From positions 1 through 37,796 of the forward strand of contig CACZQD010000038.1 of NCBI GenBank assembly GCA_902783215.1: DNA of 37,796 nucleotides. Reading direction: 5' to 3'. The notes beneath the pieces were generated by a model. That model ran no database searches and was not told the origin of the DNA. It saw only the letters and a program-made list of their open reading frames with translations. Both the position numbers and the translations under genes were made by a program. The DNA is from an uncultured Erysipelotrichaceae bacterium (GTDB lineage Bacteria; Bacillota_I; Bacilli_A; RF39; UBA660). Positions within the stretch are counted from its first letter, which is position 1. Each line of letters starts with the position of its first letter. Positions 1 through 8,405 of this stretch are shown here, one piece after another.

Positions 1-2
1 CT

Positions 3-149
3 GCTATGCCAATTATTAATAAAGTGGCCAAAGAATATGACACCCCAATTATTTTCTTTAGTTTTGATACTAATACATCAGAAGTAGGAATTAAAACTAG
101 ATTAGAAGCTTTTTACGATATGATTGAAATGAGGAGAGAAAATGAATGA
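3..149 (+). CDS. C-terminal end of a DUF2229-type acyl-CoA dehydratase activase-related protein (partial)
   Basis: The first reading frame runs in from outside the window and ends with TGA at 147-149. The visible 48 residues include PIINKVAKEYDTP, FFSFDTNTSE and TRLEAFYDMIE. This matches the end of DUF2229 / 2-hydroxyacyl-CoA dehydratase-related proteins, which usually close with a phrase like SFDEHxxExGxxTRLEAFxDML. The family works with BadF/HgdC-type ATPases in radical-based dehydration of 2-hydroxyacyl-CoA, or in related electron-donating [4Fe-4S] chemistry. The next gene starts at 142, an 8-nt overlap that indicates translational coupling. Alignment of the family's C-terminus suggests TGA is a genuine stop here. 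The substrate cannot be told from this fragment. Confidence 0.7.
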   Translation, partial: AMPIINKVAKEYDTPIIFFSFDTNTSEVGIKTRLEAFYDMIEMRRENE

Positions 150-1086
150 TTGTTATTTAGGAGTAGATATAGGTTCTATTTCAACTAAAGGAGTTGTTAT
201 TGATAGTAATCATAATGTGATTGCCTCTTTGTACATATGGACAGAAGGAAATCCTGTTAAGGCAGTTAATAAACTAGTTAATGAATTGAAAAAGAAAATG
301 CCATCTAATTATCAAATAAAGGGTATTGGTACTACTGGTAGTGCGAGAAAATTAATTGGTTTATTATTAGATGCTAATATAGTTAAAAATGAAATAACGG
401 CTCATGCAATTGGTACTTTAAATTACTATCCAAATGTTAAAACAATATTAGAAATAGGGGGTCAAGATTCTAAAATAATCATGATTAATAATGGTATTAT
501 TACTGATTATGCTATGAATACTTTGTGTGCGGCAGGGACAGGATCTTTTTTATCTAGTCAAGCTAAAAGATTAGGTATTAAAATTCAGGAATTTAGTAAA
601 TATGCTTTAAAAAGTAAAAATCCTGTTAAAATAGCTGCACGTTGTACAGTGTTTGCTGAATCAGATTTAATTCATAAAGCTCAGTCTGGATATCAAAAAG
701 AAGATATTGTAGCAGGTTTATGTCGTAGTGTGGTATTAAATTATTTAAATAATGTTGGAAAAGGCAAAAAAATTACTGGGCCAATTGTTTTCCAAGGAGG
801 AGTTAGTAAAAATGAAGGAGTTGTTAAATACTTTAAAGAAATATTAAAAGAAGATATAATAGTAGATAAAAACAGTCATTTAATGGGAGCGATTGGGATT
901 GCAATACTTGCTAAAAAGTACCAAACAGGTAAAGTTTATTCGTTAGATATAAACCATATTAAGTTTGAAACTAAACCATTTGAGTGTCGAGGATGTAGTA
1001 ATAATTGTGAAGTATTACGTATATTTAAAAACAATAAAATGATTGATGCTTGGGGAAATAGATGTAATAAATATGTTAAATTGTAG
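142..1086 (+). CDS. BadF/BadG/HgdC-family acyl-CoA dehydratase activator ATPase
   Basis: This 314-residue protein belongs to the ASKHA-fold activators that use ATP to drive an electron into a partner dehydratase. The N-terminal phosphate-binding motif is GVDIGSISTKG (about residues 8-18). A second motif, GIGTTGSARKL, lies near 62-72. NTLCAAGTGSF and AARCTVFAESD carry the cysteines that normally hold the dimer-bridging [4Fe-4S] cluster. The last 35 residues have extra cysteines (CRGCSNNC, then a final C before NKY), as in proteins where activator and DUF2229 segments are paired. The start at 142 has AGGAG at 132-136 and overlaps the preceding gene. A short hairpin at 1088-1100 follows. The dehydratase it serves is not in the window. 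Confidence 0.88.
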   Translation: MNDCYLGVDIGSISTKGVVIDSNHNVIASLYIWTEGNPVKAVNKLVNELKKKMPSNYQIKGIGTTGSARKLIGLLLDANIVKNEITAHAIGTLNYYPNVKTILEIGGQDSKIIMINNGIITDYAMNTLCAAGTGSFLSSQAKRLGIKIQEFSKYALKSKNPVKIAARCTVFAESDLIHKAQSGYQKEDIVAGLCRSVVLNYLNNVGKGKKITGPIVFQGGVSKNEGVVKYFKEILKEDIIVDKNSHLMGAIGIAILAKKYQTGKVYSLDINHIKFETKPFECRGCSNNCEVLRIFKNNKMIDAWGNRCNKYVKL

Positions 1087-1087
1087 A

Positions 1088-1112
1088 CACCTTTAAGGTG
1101 CTTTTCTTTTGA
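1088..1112 (+). terminator. Rho-independent terminator after the activator gene
   Basis: CACC/GGTG hairpin (1088-1100, central TTTAA) followed by CTTTTCTTTT. The stem is short, so strength is uncertain. Confidence 0.5.
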
Positions 1113-1118
1113 AAGATG

Positions 1119-1147
1119 TTTACAAAACTATTAATCTGTAGTACAAT
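1119..1147 (+). promoter_or_regulatory. Sigma-A-type promoter for the YfhO pair
   Basis: -35 TTTACA (1119-1124), 17-bp spacer, -10 TACAAT (1142-1147). It lies inside the longest open frame (possible ATG at 1116), so translation must start downstream, at about 1161-1164. Confidence 0.6.
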
Positions 1148-1163
1148 TATCATAGGTGGTATG

Positions 1164-3788
1164 ATGTTAATACAATGGTTTAAACAAAAATTATTTAATA
1201 AAAATAATATATATAAATTATTAGCTTTTTTCATACCTATTTTTATAATTGTATTAGTTCTTATAATAAAACAATTTACACAAGGGAATTATTTTAATCG
1301 TGGTGAAAACTTTTTGATTGCTGATATGACGAGACAGTATGTTAGCGTTTTTTCGCATGTTTGGGATGCTTTTCGGGGTAATGTTTCTCTTTTTTATACA
1401 TTTAATAATGGTTTAGGTGGAAATATGGCTAGTACTATTGGTTATTATGCAGCTAGTCCATTAAATATATTGTATTTACTAGGATCAAAAACAGATATTC
1501 CATTAATGACATTTATAATTTATTTGATCAAAACAGGATTGATTGGTTTATTTATGAATATCTTTTTAAATTACAAATTTGGTCGAAAAAGTATGAATAT
1601 AATGTTTTCAACTATGTATGCCTTATCTGCTTATACAGTTAATTATTATTTTCATACTATGTGGTTAGACGTTGTTGCTTTAACACCATTAGTAATATTA
1701 GGTATAAATAAAATGATTGAAGGTAAAAGTATTAAATTATATGTAATAAGTTTATCTTTAGCTATAATATCAAATTTTTATACAGCATATATGTTATGCA
1801 TTTTTTGTGTTATTTATTTTGTATATGCGTTATGGTTTGAGACTGATATTAATAATAAGTTGAAACTATTAAAAAAATTTATTTTAAGTTCGTTATTGGC
1901 ATTTGGTATTTCTTGTTGGTTGCTTTTACCTGTAATTTATAATTTAGAAGAAATCTATAGAGAACCAATTAATAAATCAAGTCTATTTTTAAATCTTTTT
2001 AGTATTATTAAATTAGTACCGTATAAATTTTTTGGAAGAATGTATATTGGTTCCTATAATCGTGAATTAATTATGGAAATGTTTCCTAGTGTTTATTCTG
2101 GTATGTTGATAATTATTCTAATCTTTTTTTACTTTTGTAATAAAAGTATTAGAATAAGAGAACGAATTTTTAGTGCGCTTATTATATTATTTTTAGTATT
2201 GAGTGCATGTATACCTATTTTAAGTTTTTTCTGGCATGGTGGAACAATTCCAAATGGCTACATGATGCGATATTCCTTTTTACTAATATTTTTTGTTATA
2301 TATTTATCTACTAAATCTTTTTATAATTTAAAATGTATAAAATTAAAACAATATATTGTATTTATATTTTTTTATGTAGTTATTACATTAATAACAATTA
2401 TAAGCCAAATGGATATTAACAATACCAAAACAGTGTCGATTTTAAGTATTATTCTTAGTTCTAATTTCATATTATTATATTTAGTATTGTTGTATTTAAT
2501 TATAAATTGTAAAAAAGAGTTATTATTTTTGATTATAGTATTTACGTGTATTGAATTATTGTTTAATTATTATATGTGTTTAGTTTCTAGAAGAGAATGG
2601 AAATCGAATGGTAATTATGCTGATTTCTATAATGATTATTGTACTAAAGTAAATAATTTGGATAAAGATTTTTATAGAATGGCTAGTGAATATCAATATA
2701 GTAATTTGGACGCAATGATATGTAATAATAAAAATATATTCTTATCATTATCAACAAATACTAAAAAAACACCTAAGTTTTTAAAAAATAATGGTGGACA
2801 TGTTACATTTTTAGATATTTGGTATGATTTTAATAAATTACCAATTATAGATTCTATTTTGGGTGTCAAATATGTTGTAGGGAAAGAGCAATGGAAGAAT
2901 TCTTATTATAAAAATACTGGGCAAATATTATATTTATTTGATAAAGATCATAAAAGTAAACAAGGGAGATATTATCTTTATAATAATCCTTATTCTTTAA
3001 GTTTAGGTTACTTAATACCTGAAGATAATAATAGAATATATAAAAAAGAAAAAGTAAATGATAGCATTGATTCAATAAATAGACTTATGAAAACATTAAG
3101 TGGTAATGATGAAGATGTTTTACTTAAATACCCTGTAATATATAGATTGAATGATGTAAATAGAAGTAATTATATATTTGATATTAATAATTCTGAAAAG
3201 TATTTATATTTAAACTTTAAATATCATACTAAAAATTTTTTATATAAAGATACGCCTATTGCTAAAATATATGTAAATGGGGAGTATTTAACTAATTTAA
3301 CAAGTGATAATTTAACTGCTATCAAAATAAAGAATAATTATGCAAATAATAATATAACAGTTAAAGTAGTTAATAATTATGATGCTCATAGTCTTGCAAA
3401 CAGTTTAAATATTTACTATATGAATGAAGATGTCTTTAAAAAAAATATAAAAAATATAAAAAAGCATAGTTTAAAAAAAGTAAAAATATATAAAAATAAA
3501 GTTTTAGGGGAAATTAATGTTAAAAAGAATTCAGTTTTGTTTACATCAATACCATATGAAAAAGGTTGGAAGGTTTATGTGGACGGTAAGCAAACAGATT
3601 ATGAGGAAATTGCAGATTGCTTTATTGGTATTAGATTAAAAAAAGGATATCATAAAATAAAAATGGTTTTTTATCCACCTTGGTTGTTTACTGGTGGTAT
3701 AATAAGTAGTATAAGTATAATTATATTAATTGCTTATGAAATAAAAAATGGAGGTAACTATGAAAAAAGAAATAAAAAAGAAGAATAA
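1164..3788 (+). CDS. yfhO: YfhO-family multi-pass membrane protein, copy 1
   Basis: Large integral membrane protein (about 874 residues from this start) of the YfhO family. Some Firmicute members take part in glycosylating cell-envelope polymers such as lipoteichoic acid. About a dozen hydrophobic segments fill the first 490 residues. Before and between them are family-like motifs: LIADMTRQYVSVFSHVWD, GGNMASTIGYYAASPLN and PNGYMMRYSF. A soluble extracytoplasmic region ends in TSIPYEKGWKVYVDGK, the typical YfhO C-terminal signature, followed by one last membrane segment. The frame is open from 1116, but a promoter occupies 1119-1147. AGGTGGT (1154-1160) precedes ATG codons at 1161 and 1164, so I place the start there. 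The 3' end overlaps the next gene by 29 nt. Its substrate is unknown. Confidence 0.85.
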   Translation: MLIQWFKQKLFNKNNIYKLLAFFIPIFIIVLVLIIKQFTQGNYFNRGENFLIADMTRQYVSVFSHVWDAFRGNVSLFYTFNNGLGGNMASTIGYYAASPLNILYLLGSKTDIPLMTFIIYLIKTGLIGLFMNIFLNYKFGRKSMNIMFSTMYALSAYTVNYYFHTMWLDVVALTPLVILGINKMIEGKSIKLYVISLSLAIISNFYTAYMLCIFCVIYFVYALWFETDINNKLKLLKKFILSSLLAFGISCWLLLPVIYNLEEIYREPINKSSLFLNLFSIIKLVPYKFFGRMYIGSYNRELIMEMFPSVYSGMLIIILIFFYFCNKSIRIRERIFSALIILFLVLSACIPILSFFWHGGTIPNGYMMRYSFLLIFFVIYLSTKSFYNLKCIKLKQYIVFIFFYVVITLITIISQMDINNTKTVSILSIILSSNFILLYLVLLYLIINCKKELLFLIIVFTCIELLFNYYMCLVSRREWKSNGNYADFYNDYCTKVNNLDKDFYRMASEYQYSNLDAMICNNKNIFLSLSTNTKKTPKFLKNNGGHVTFLDIWYDFNKLPIIDSILGVKYVVGKEQWKNSYYKNTGQILYLFDKDHKSKQGRYYLYNNPYSLSLGYLIPEDNNRIYKKEKVNDSIDSINRLMKTLSGNDEDVLLKYPVIYRLNDVNRSNYIFDINNSEKYLYLNFKYHTKNFLYKDTPIAKIYVNGEYLTNLTSDNLTAIKIKNNYANNNITVKVVNNYDAHSLANSLNIYYMNEDVFKKNIKNIKKHSLKKVKIYKNKVLGEINVKKNSVLFTSIPYEKGWKVYVDGKQTDYEEIADCFIGIRLKKGYHKIKMVFYPPWLFTGGIISSISIIILIAYEIKNGGNYEKRNKKEE

Positions 3789-6402
3789 AAATATTAAAAA
3801 AAATGTATTGTATGGATTAGCATTTATAATTCCTATTGTAATTATTTTAACACATATTTTTAGTATGGAAATAATAAAGGGTCATTATATAAGGCATGGT
3901 CAGAATTTTTTGATGGCTGATATGGCAAGCCAATATAATTCTATATATGCCTATATTTGGGATGTTTTACGAGGTAATGATTCAATCTTTTACTCGTTTG
4001 GTAAAAGTTTAGGTGGAAATATGGCTAGTACTGTTGGTTATTATGCAGCTAGTCCTTTGAATTTTATGTATTTGTTTTGTGCAAAAATTGATGTTCCTGC
4101 TATGACTTTTATTATACTGATGATAAAATTGGGGTTAGCTAGTTTCTTTATGCTAATATTTTTAAATAAAAAGTTTGAATTTAGAAGAAGCAATATTATA
4201 TTTGCTATTACATATTCATTAATGGCATATAATGTTAATTATTATTTTAATAATATGTGGATGGATGTTATCGCTTTAGCGCCATTAGTTATACTAGGGA
4301 TAGATAAATTATTCAAAGAAAAAAGTATTTTACTATATACAATTAGTTTAAGTATTGCTATTATATCGAATTTCTATATTGCATATATGCTTTGCATATT
4401 TTGTGTTATTTATTTTGGATATCAATTAATTACAAATTATAAAATAAAAGAATTTAAACAATATAGTGGAATTATTGGTAGATTTATTTTATCATCATTA
4501 TTAGCTGGTGGAATTTCAATGTTTTTTTTACTTCCATCTGTTCTTAATTTATCTGAAATAATGAGATTTTCTACTGATAAAAGTTCATTAATTATTCATT
4601 ATAAATATTGGCCTAAAGAAATATTTACTAAGATTTTATGTAAATTTTATATGGGTTCTCATAATACTTCATCAGTTCTTAGTAGAGTAAGAGCTAATTT
4701 ATATTGTGGAATGTTAACGTTTGTTTTAAATTATTTTTATTTTTGTAATAAGAATATTAAAATTAAAGAAAAAATATTCAGTGGATTAATAATATTGTTT
4801 TTTATATTTAGTATTCTAATTCCACATCTTAATTTATTTTGGCAAGCAGGATCATTCCCAAATGGTTATATATGTCGTTACTCTTATCTTTTCAGTTTCT
4901 TTATGATTTATTTAGCTGCTCGTTGCTTTATTAAACTTGATAAAACAAAAATCAGATATTTCATAATCTATATATTTTTATATGGATTATTAAGTGCTAA
5001 AGTAGCAGCACAATATCTAGAATTTATGGAATTAAGTGATATTATTATTAGTTCTGTTTTTGTTTTAGTATATCTTATCATTTTATTTTTGATGATGTAT
5101 TTAAAAGAAAAACGCAAAAAATTATTAAAAATTATTTTATTTGTTGTTGTCGTAATTGAATTGTTTGTTAATTTTAAGTTATGTTTTATTTCGAATGATG
5201 ATATTCATATGTTTGATGGGTATCGAGATTATTATAATGTAGCTTGTGATAGAATAAATAAATATAAAAACGATACAGGATTTTATAGAATAGATGGTAG
5301 TTATCGATTTAGTTTTCTAGATTCTTGGGTTTGTAATAATCATGCTATTACATCTTCATTATCAACAAATACAGGTGATTTATATCGTTTTTGGAAGGAA
5401 AATGGTGGTAGTGTTACATATACAACTATTATGTATGATTTAAATAAAACTCCTATTTTTGATGCTATATTTGGTGTTAAATATATCAAAACATATGAGG
5501 AATTAAAAGATACTTATTATAAAATATATGATAAAATTCCTATTAAACAATATGATTCTGTAAAGAAAAAAAATGTTACTACATATAGATATGTTTATGA
5601 AAATCCTTATGCACTAAGCTTAGGATATACAATTCCAAATAATTATAAAGAAATATTTAAATCGATTAAAACACAAGATAGTATTGATTCAATGAATAGA
5701 CTTATGAAAACTTTGAGTGGTAATGATGAAGATGTTTTAATTAAATATGATAAAAAGTATTTGGGTAATGGTAATTACAAATTTAAAATAAGTAATAATG
5801 AAAAATATTTCTATTTAGCATTTGATTATGATACTTCAATCAATTGGACTATATATGATACAATTTATATTAATGATAAATATGTATTTAGTTCAAATAG
5901 TGAAGATGTAGGTAATATTAAAATAGAAAATAAATACTCAAATTCAATTATAGATGTTAGAGTTGGTGAAAAAGAATATCCAAATGTCAGAGATGTTTTA
6001 ACTATTTATAGTTTCGATATGGATGTCTTTAAAAAAGATATAGAACTTATGAAGAAAAATCAACTTAAAAATGTCGTTGTAAAAGGGAACAAAATGACTG
6101 GTTCAATTTATGCTGATGAAGATTCCGTTTTATTTACATCAATACCATATGAAAAAGGATGGAATGTTTATGTTGATGGTAAAAAAGTTGGATATGAAAA
6201 AATTGCTCATGAATTTGTTGGTATTAGATTAAAAAAAGGTCATCATAAGATTAAGATGGTATATTATCCACATCATATAGAAATTGGTACAGTTATTACT
6301 ATTTTATCTATATCCACACTAGTTATATATGAAATTATTATTCGAAAAAAGAATAATAAAGATAAACAAAAATCTAATCATAAAAAAGCAAAAAGAAATT
6401 AG
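3760..6402 (+). CDS. yfhO: YfhO-family multi-pass membrane protein, copy 2
   Basis: Paralogue of the preceding gene with the same architecture (about 880 residues): hydrophobic N-terminal half, extracytoplasmic C-terminal region, final membrane helix, then a lysine-rich tail of about 20 residues. Shared blocks include GGNMASTVGYYAASPLN, NRLMKTLSGNDEDVL and TSIPYEKGWNVYVDGK. The similarity points to tandem duplication followed by divergence; copy 1 lacks a comparably long lysine-rich tail. The start at 3760 follows GGAGG (3750-3754) with a 5-nt spacer. The open frame begins at 3748, but that ATG lies just before the ribosome binding site. The stop TAG sits in a hairpin loop shared with the convergent gene. 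Role inferred only from family: envelope glycan or lipid-linked sugar handling. Confidence 0.85.
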   Translation: MKKEIKKKNKNIKKNVLYGLAFIIPIVIILTHIFSMEIIKGHYIRHGQNFLMADMASQYNSIYAYIWDVLRGNDSIFYSFGKSLGGNMASTVGYYAASPLNFMYLFCAKIDVPAMTFIILMIKLGLASFFMLIFLNKKFEFRRSNIIFAITYSLMAYNVNYYFNNMWMDVIALAPLVILGIDKLFKEKSILLYTISLSIAIISNFYIAYMLCIFCVIYFGYQLITNYKIKEFKQYSGIIGRFILSSLLAGGISMFFLLPSVLNLSEIMRFSTDKSSLIIHYKYWPKEIFTKILCKFYMGSHNTSSVLSRVRANLYCGMLTFVLNYFYFCNKNIKIKEKIFSGLIILFFIFSILIPHLNLFWQAGSFPNGYICRYSYLFSFFMIYLAARCFIKLDKTKIRYFIIYIFLYGLLSAKVAAQYLEFMELSDIIISSVFVLVYLIILFLMMYLKEKRKKLLKIILFVVVVIELFVNFKLCFISNDDIHMFDGYRDYYNVACDRINKYKNDTGFYRIDGSYRFSFLDSWVCNNHAITSSLSTNTGDLYRFWKENGGSVTYTTIMYDLNKTPIFDAIFGVKYIKTYEELKDTYYKIYDKIPIKQYDSVKKKNVTTYRYVYENPYALSLGYTIPNNYKEIFKSIKTQDSIDSMNRLMKTLSGNDEDVLIKYDKKYLGNGNYKFKISNNEKYFYLAFDYDTSINWTIYDTIYINDKYVFSSNSEDVGNIKIENKYSNSIIDVRVGEKEYPNVRDVLTIYSFDMDVFKKDIELMKKNQLKNVVVKGNKMTGSIYADEDSVLFTSIPYEKGWNVYVDGKKVGYEKIAHEFVGIRLKKGHHKIKMVYYPHHIEIGTVITILSISTLVIYEIIIRKKNNKDKQKSNHKKAKRN

Positions 6403-6414
6403 TTTTTCTTTTTG
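6389..6414. terminator. Bidirectional terminator shared by convergent genes
   Basis: CAAAAAGAAA (6389-6398), loop TTAGTT, TTTCTTTTTG (6405-6414), with T-runs in both directions. The loop holds the stop codons of both converging genes (TAG 6400-6402 on +, TTA 6399-6401 for -). Confidence 0.75.
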
Positions 6415-6761
6415 TTTTTACCTAATATACTACCAAATATAGAAGAAATTAGTAAAATTATATAATAGATAATATTAAATAATTGATAGTTATATTTAAG
6501 TATTAAACTTATAATAATATATAGTATTATTAAAACACTACCAATTTTTATTCCTTCTGTTAATCCTTTTTTCGAACTTTTTTTTCCTAAATGATAACCA
6601 CTGATGATATATGATATAATAACTAAAGCAATAATAAGTATATTAGATATTTTGTCATTTAGAATATTGAAATAGCTTAATAAAGTTATAAATAGTAATC
6701 CAATAACTATCAATATTAATCCTTTTAAAATAGCTTTCCCAAATAATTTTAAATAGTTCAT
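6399..6761 (-). CDS. TIGR04086/YrzE-like small membrane protein
   Basis: This 120-residue protein is nearly all membrane: four hydrophobic helices separated by short charged turns, with GYHLGKKSSKKGLTEG between helices 2 and 3 and a basic KNKKKN tail. This layout and the central G-x(3-5)-GKK-x-G-x-x-G motif resemble the TIGR04086 / DUF3792 group of four-helix membrane proteins in Firmicutes. No function is established for that group. The start ATG at 6761 is preceded on the minus strand by AGGTGAT. It converges on the second YfhO gene and their ends overlap by 3 nt. Confidence 0.65.
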   Translation of the reverse strand: MNYLKLFGKAILKGLILIVIGLLFITLLSYFNILNDKISNILIIALVIISYIISGYHLGKKSSKKGLTEGIKIGSVLIILYIIISLILKYNYQLFNIIYYIILLISSIFGSILGKNKKKN

Positions 6762-6832
6762 TTAATCACCTATAAAATATTATTCTAATGTATAAAAAAA
6801 TATTAATTAAACATTATAAAATAGGTGATTAT

Positions 6833-7462
6833 ATGATTATAGGAATAATATTAAGAACTCTATTTATGTATTTTTTTATTATATTAGCTTACCGATTAAT
6901 GGGAAAAAAGGAAGTAGGACAATTAAGCATTATTGACTTAATTGTATCTATATTAATTGCAGAATTAGTCGCACTTGCTATTGAAGGAGAAAAAAATGCT
7001 ATAATGATGTCAGTAGTTCCTATTATGGTATTAGTTGGGGTTCAAATATTTATTAGTTTTATTACTTTGAAAAATGAAAAAATAAGATATATTATAGATG
7101 GTAAACCAGTAGTTATAATAAAAAATGGAAAATTAAATTTTACAGAAATGTCTAAACTACGTTATAGTTTAGATGATTTAATTAGTCAATTAAGATTGCA
7201 AGGTGTGAAAAGTATTGATAAAGTTAAATATGCCGTTTTAGAGAATAATGGTAATTTATCAGTCTTTCAAGATGATTCAGATTATCCATTGCCAATTATA
7301 TTGGACGGAGTAATTGATCAAACAGTTTTAAAAGAAATTGATAAAGATTATGAATGGATCATTAATATTTTAAAAAAGAGAAAACTAGAATTAGATCAAG
7401 TTTTTTATGCTTTTTATGTCGCGGATAAAGTATTTATTATTACAAAAGAAGAATTATTATAA
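6833..7462 (+). CDS. DUF421 (YetF/YcaP-like) membrane protein
   Basis: About 209 residues. The N-terminus has three hydrophobic helices with the family phrase RLMGKKEVGQLSIIDLIVSI and the acidic IAELVALAIE. It is followed by a cytoplasmic domain with KPVVIIKNGKLN, a family hallmark, then LRLQGVKSIDKVKYAVLENNG, which fits the DUF421 alpha/beta domain. In Bacillus, YetF-like relatives are spore or stress membrane proteins; the biochemical role is not settled. I place the start at 6833 because AGGTGA (6823-6828) precedes it. An upstream in-frame ATG at 6788 lacks such a site. A further gene follows 9 nt after the stop, so the two are likely co-transcribed. Confidence 0.82.
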   Translation: MIIGIILRTLFMYFFIILAYRLMGKKEVGQLSIIDLIVSILIAELVALAIEGEKNAIMMSVVPIMVLVGVQIFISFITLKNEKIRYIIDGKPVVIIKNGKLNFTEMSKLRYSLDDLISQLRLQGVKSIDKVKYAVLENNGNLSVFQDDSDYPLPIILDGVIDQTVLKEIDKDYEWIINILKKRKLELDQVFYAFYVADKVFIITKEELL

Positions 7463-7471
7463 GGAGTTATT

Positions 7472-7837
7472 ATGAATTATGATGTAATATTAACAAAATT
7501 ATCAAAATCTAAATTTAGAAGTAGTTTTCAGCTACGTAAATATATGATTAAATATATTGATAATAAAGGATTTGATACTATAAATAGACATGCTAAAGAT
7601 TTAATTAATACTAAAATAGGATCTGCCAATCCTTTAAATGATGGAAGACAAACGCCAATGAAAAATCATCCAGTATTTATTGCAATGCATGCATGTGGGT
7701 GCTGCTGCAGGAATTGTTTAGAAAAATGGCATCATATTCCAAAAGGACGAAGATTAACAGATGAGGAAAAAGACTATTTAGTTAATTTAATAATGCTGTG
7801 GATAAAAAAAGAATACGATAAACAAAAGGCAACATAG
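7472..7837 (+). CDS. DUF4186 family protein
   Basis: A 121-residue protein recognised as DUF4186 by the ordered motifs GFDTINRHAKDLI, NDGRQTPMKNHPVF, HACGCCCRNCLEKWH and IPKGRRLTDEE. The cluster of cysteines and histidines (HACGCCCRNC...H) suggests a metal site, which is inference. No function is known to me. RBS AAGGAG lies just upstream (7461-7466), and spacing to the DUF421 gene is 9 nt. The TAG stop lies in the stem of the first of two tandem terminators. Confidence 0.85.
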   Translation: MNYDVILTKLSKSKFRSSFQLRKYMIKYIDNKGFDTINRHAKDLINTKIGSANPLNDGRQTPMKNHPVFIAMHACGCCCRNCLEKWHHIPKGRRLTDEEKDYLVNLIMLWIKKEYDKQKAT

Positions 7838-7856
7838 ATTACTCTATGTTTTTCTT
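7831..7856 (+). terminator. Terminator 1 after DUF4186 gene
   Basis: AACATAG (7831-7837) pairs with CTATGTT (7844-7850) around ATTACT, followed by TTTCTTT. The gene's TAG stop is part of the stem. Confidence 0.6.
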
Positions 7857-7888
7857 TACACTTTTTAATAAAAAAGTGTATTTTTTTT
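7857..7888 (+). terminator. Terminator 2 after DUF4186 gene
   Basis: Perfect 10-bp stem TACACTTTTT / AAAAAGTGTA with an AATA loop, followed by eight T. A strong backup that insulates the mraZ operon. Confidence 0.85.
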
Positions 7889-7899
7889 GTGAAAAAGTA

Positions 7900-7928
7900 T
7901 TTACAAAATCAGTAAAAAAAGATATAAT
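7900..7928 (+). promoter_or_regulatory. mraZ operon promoter
   Basis: -35 TTTACA (7900-7905), 17-bp spacer, consensus -10 TATAAT (7923-7928). Transcription should begin near 7935, inside the MraZ boxes. Confidence 0.85.
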
Positions 7929-7929
7929 A

Positions 7930-7965
7930 GTGGTACCGAGTGGTTAATAGTGGGGAAAAGTGGTG
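7930..7965 (+). promoter_or_regulatory. Four MraZ-binding boxes (mraZ operator)
   Basis: Four GTGGN units start with TGG at 7931, 7941, 7951 and 7961, an exact 10-bp period with 5-nt spacers. Known MraZ operators are TGGGN direct repeats separated by 5 nt just upstream of mraZ, so autoregulation is expected. The fourth unit overlaps the GTGGTGG that probably serves as the mraZ ribosome binding site. Confidence 0.8.
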
Positions 7966-7971
7966 GTATTT

Positions 7972-8397
7972 ATGTTTATGGGACAATACAATCATACCAT
8001 TGATAGTAAGGGTAGATTGATTATTCCTTCTAAACTTCGAGATAGTCTTGGAGAAGGATTTATTGTTACTAGAGGACTTGATGGTTGCTTATTTATATAT
8101 CCTGCTTTAGAATGGAAAAACATCATTAATAAATATAAAGAATTACCAGATACTAAAAATAGACGTCACTTTATGAGAATTTTCTTGTCAGGTGCGACTA
8201 CTTGTGAATATGATAAACAGGGAAGAATTAATATACCAGGACCACTTGTTGAATATGCAAAATTAGATCACGATTGTATTATCATTGGAGTTGATGAAAG
8301 ACTTGAGGTTTGGAGTAAGGAACGTTGGGAAGGGTTTATCAATGAAAATGAAGATAATTTATCAGATATTGCAGACGATTTATTTGCTACTTTCTAG
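7972..8397 (+). CDS. mraZ: MraZ transcriptional regulator of the division/cell-wall cluster
   Basis: About 141 residues with the AbrB-like double-repeat fold of MraZ. The N-terminus MFMGQYNHTIDSKGRL is the family signature. The second repeat has SGATTCEYDKQGRINIPGPL. MraZ forms a ring that binds repeated TGG boxes and represses or tunes its own operon. I choose the start at 7972 because it gives the canonical MFMG N-terminus; the upstream GTG codons (7960, 7963) lie in the operator and ribosome binding site. rsmH begins 8 nt after the stop, so they form an operon. Confidence 0.95.
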   Translation: MFMGQYNHTIDSKGRLIIPSKLRDSLGEGFIVTRGLDGCLFIYPALEWKNIINKYKELPDTKNRRHFMRIFLSGATTCEYDKQGRINIPGPLVEYAKLDHDCIIIGVDERLEVWSKERWEGFINENEDNLSDIADDLFATF

Positions 8398-8405
8398 GAG
8401 ATATT

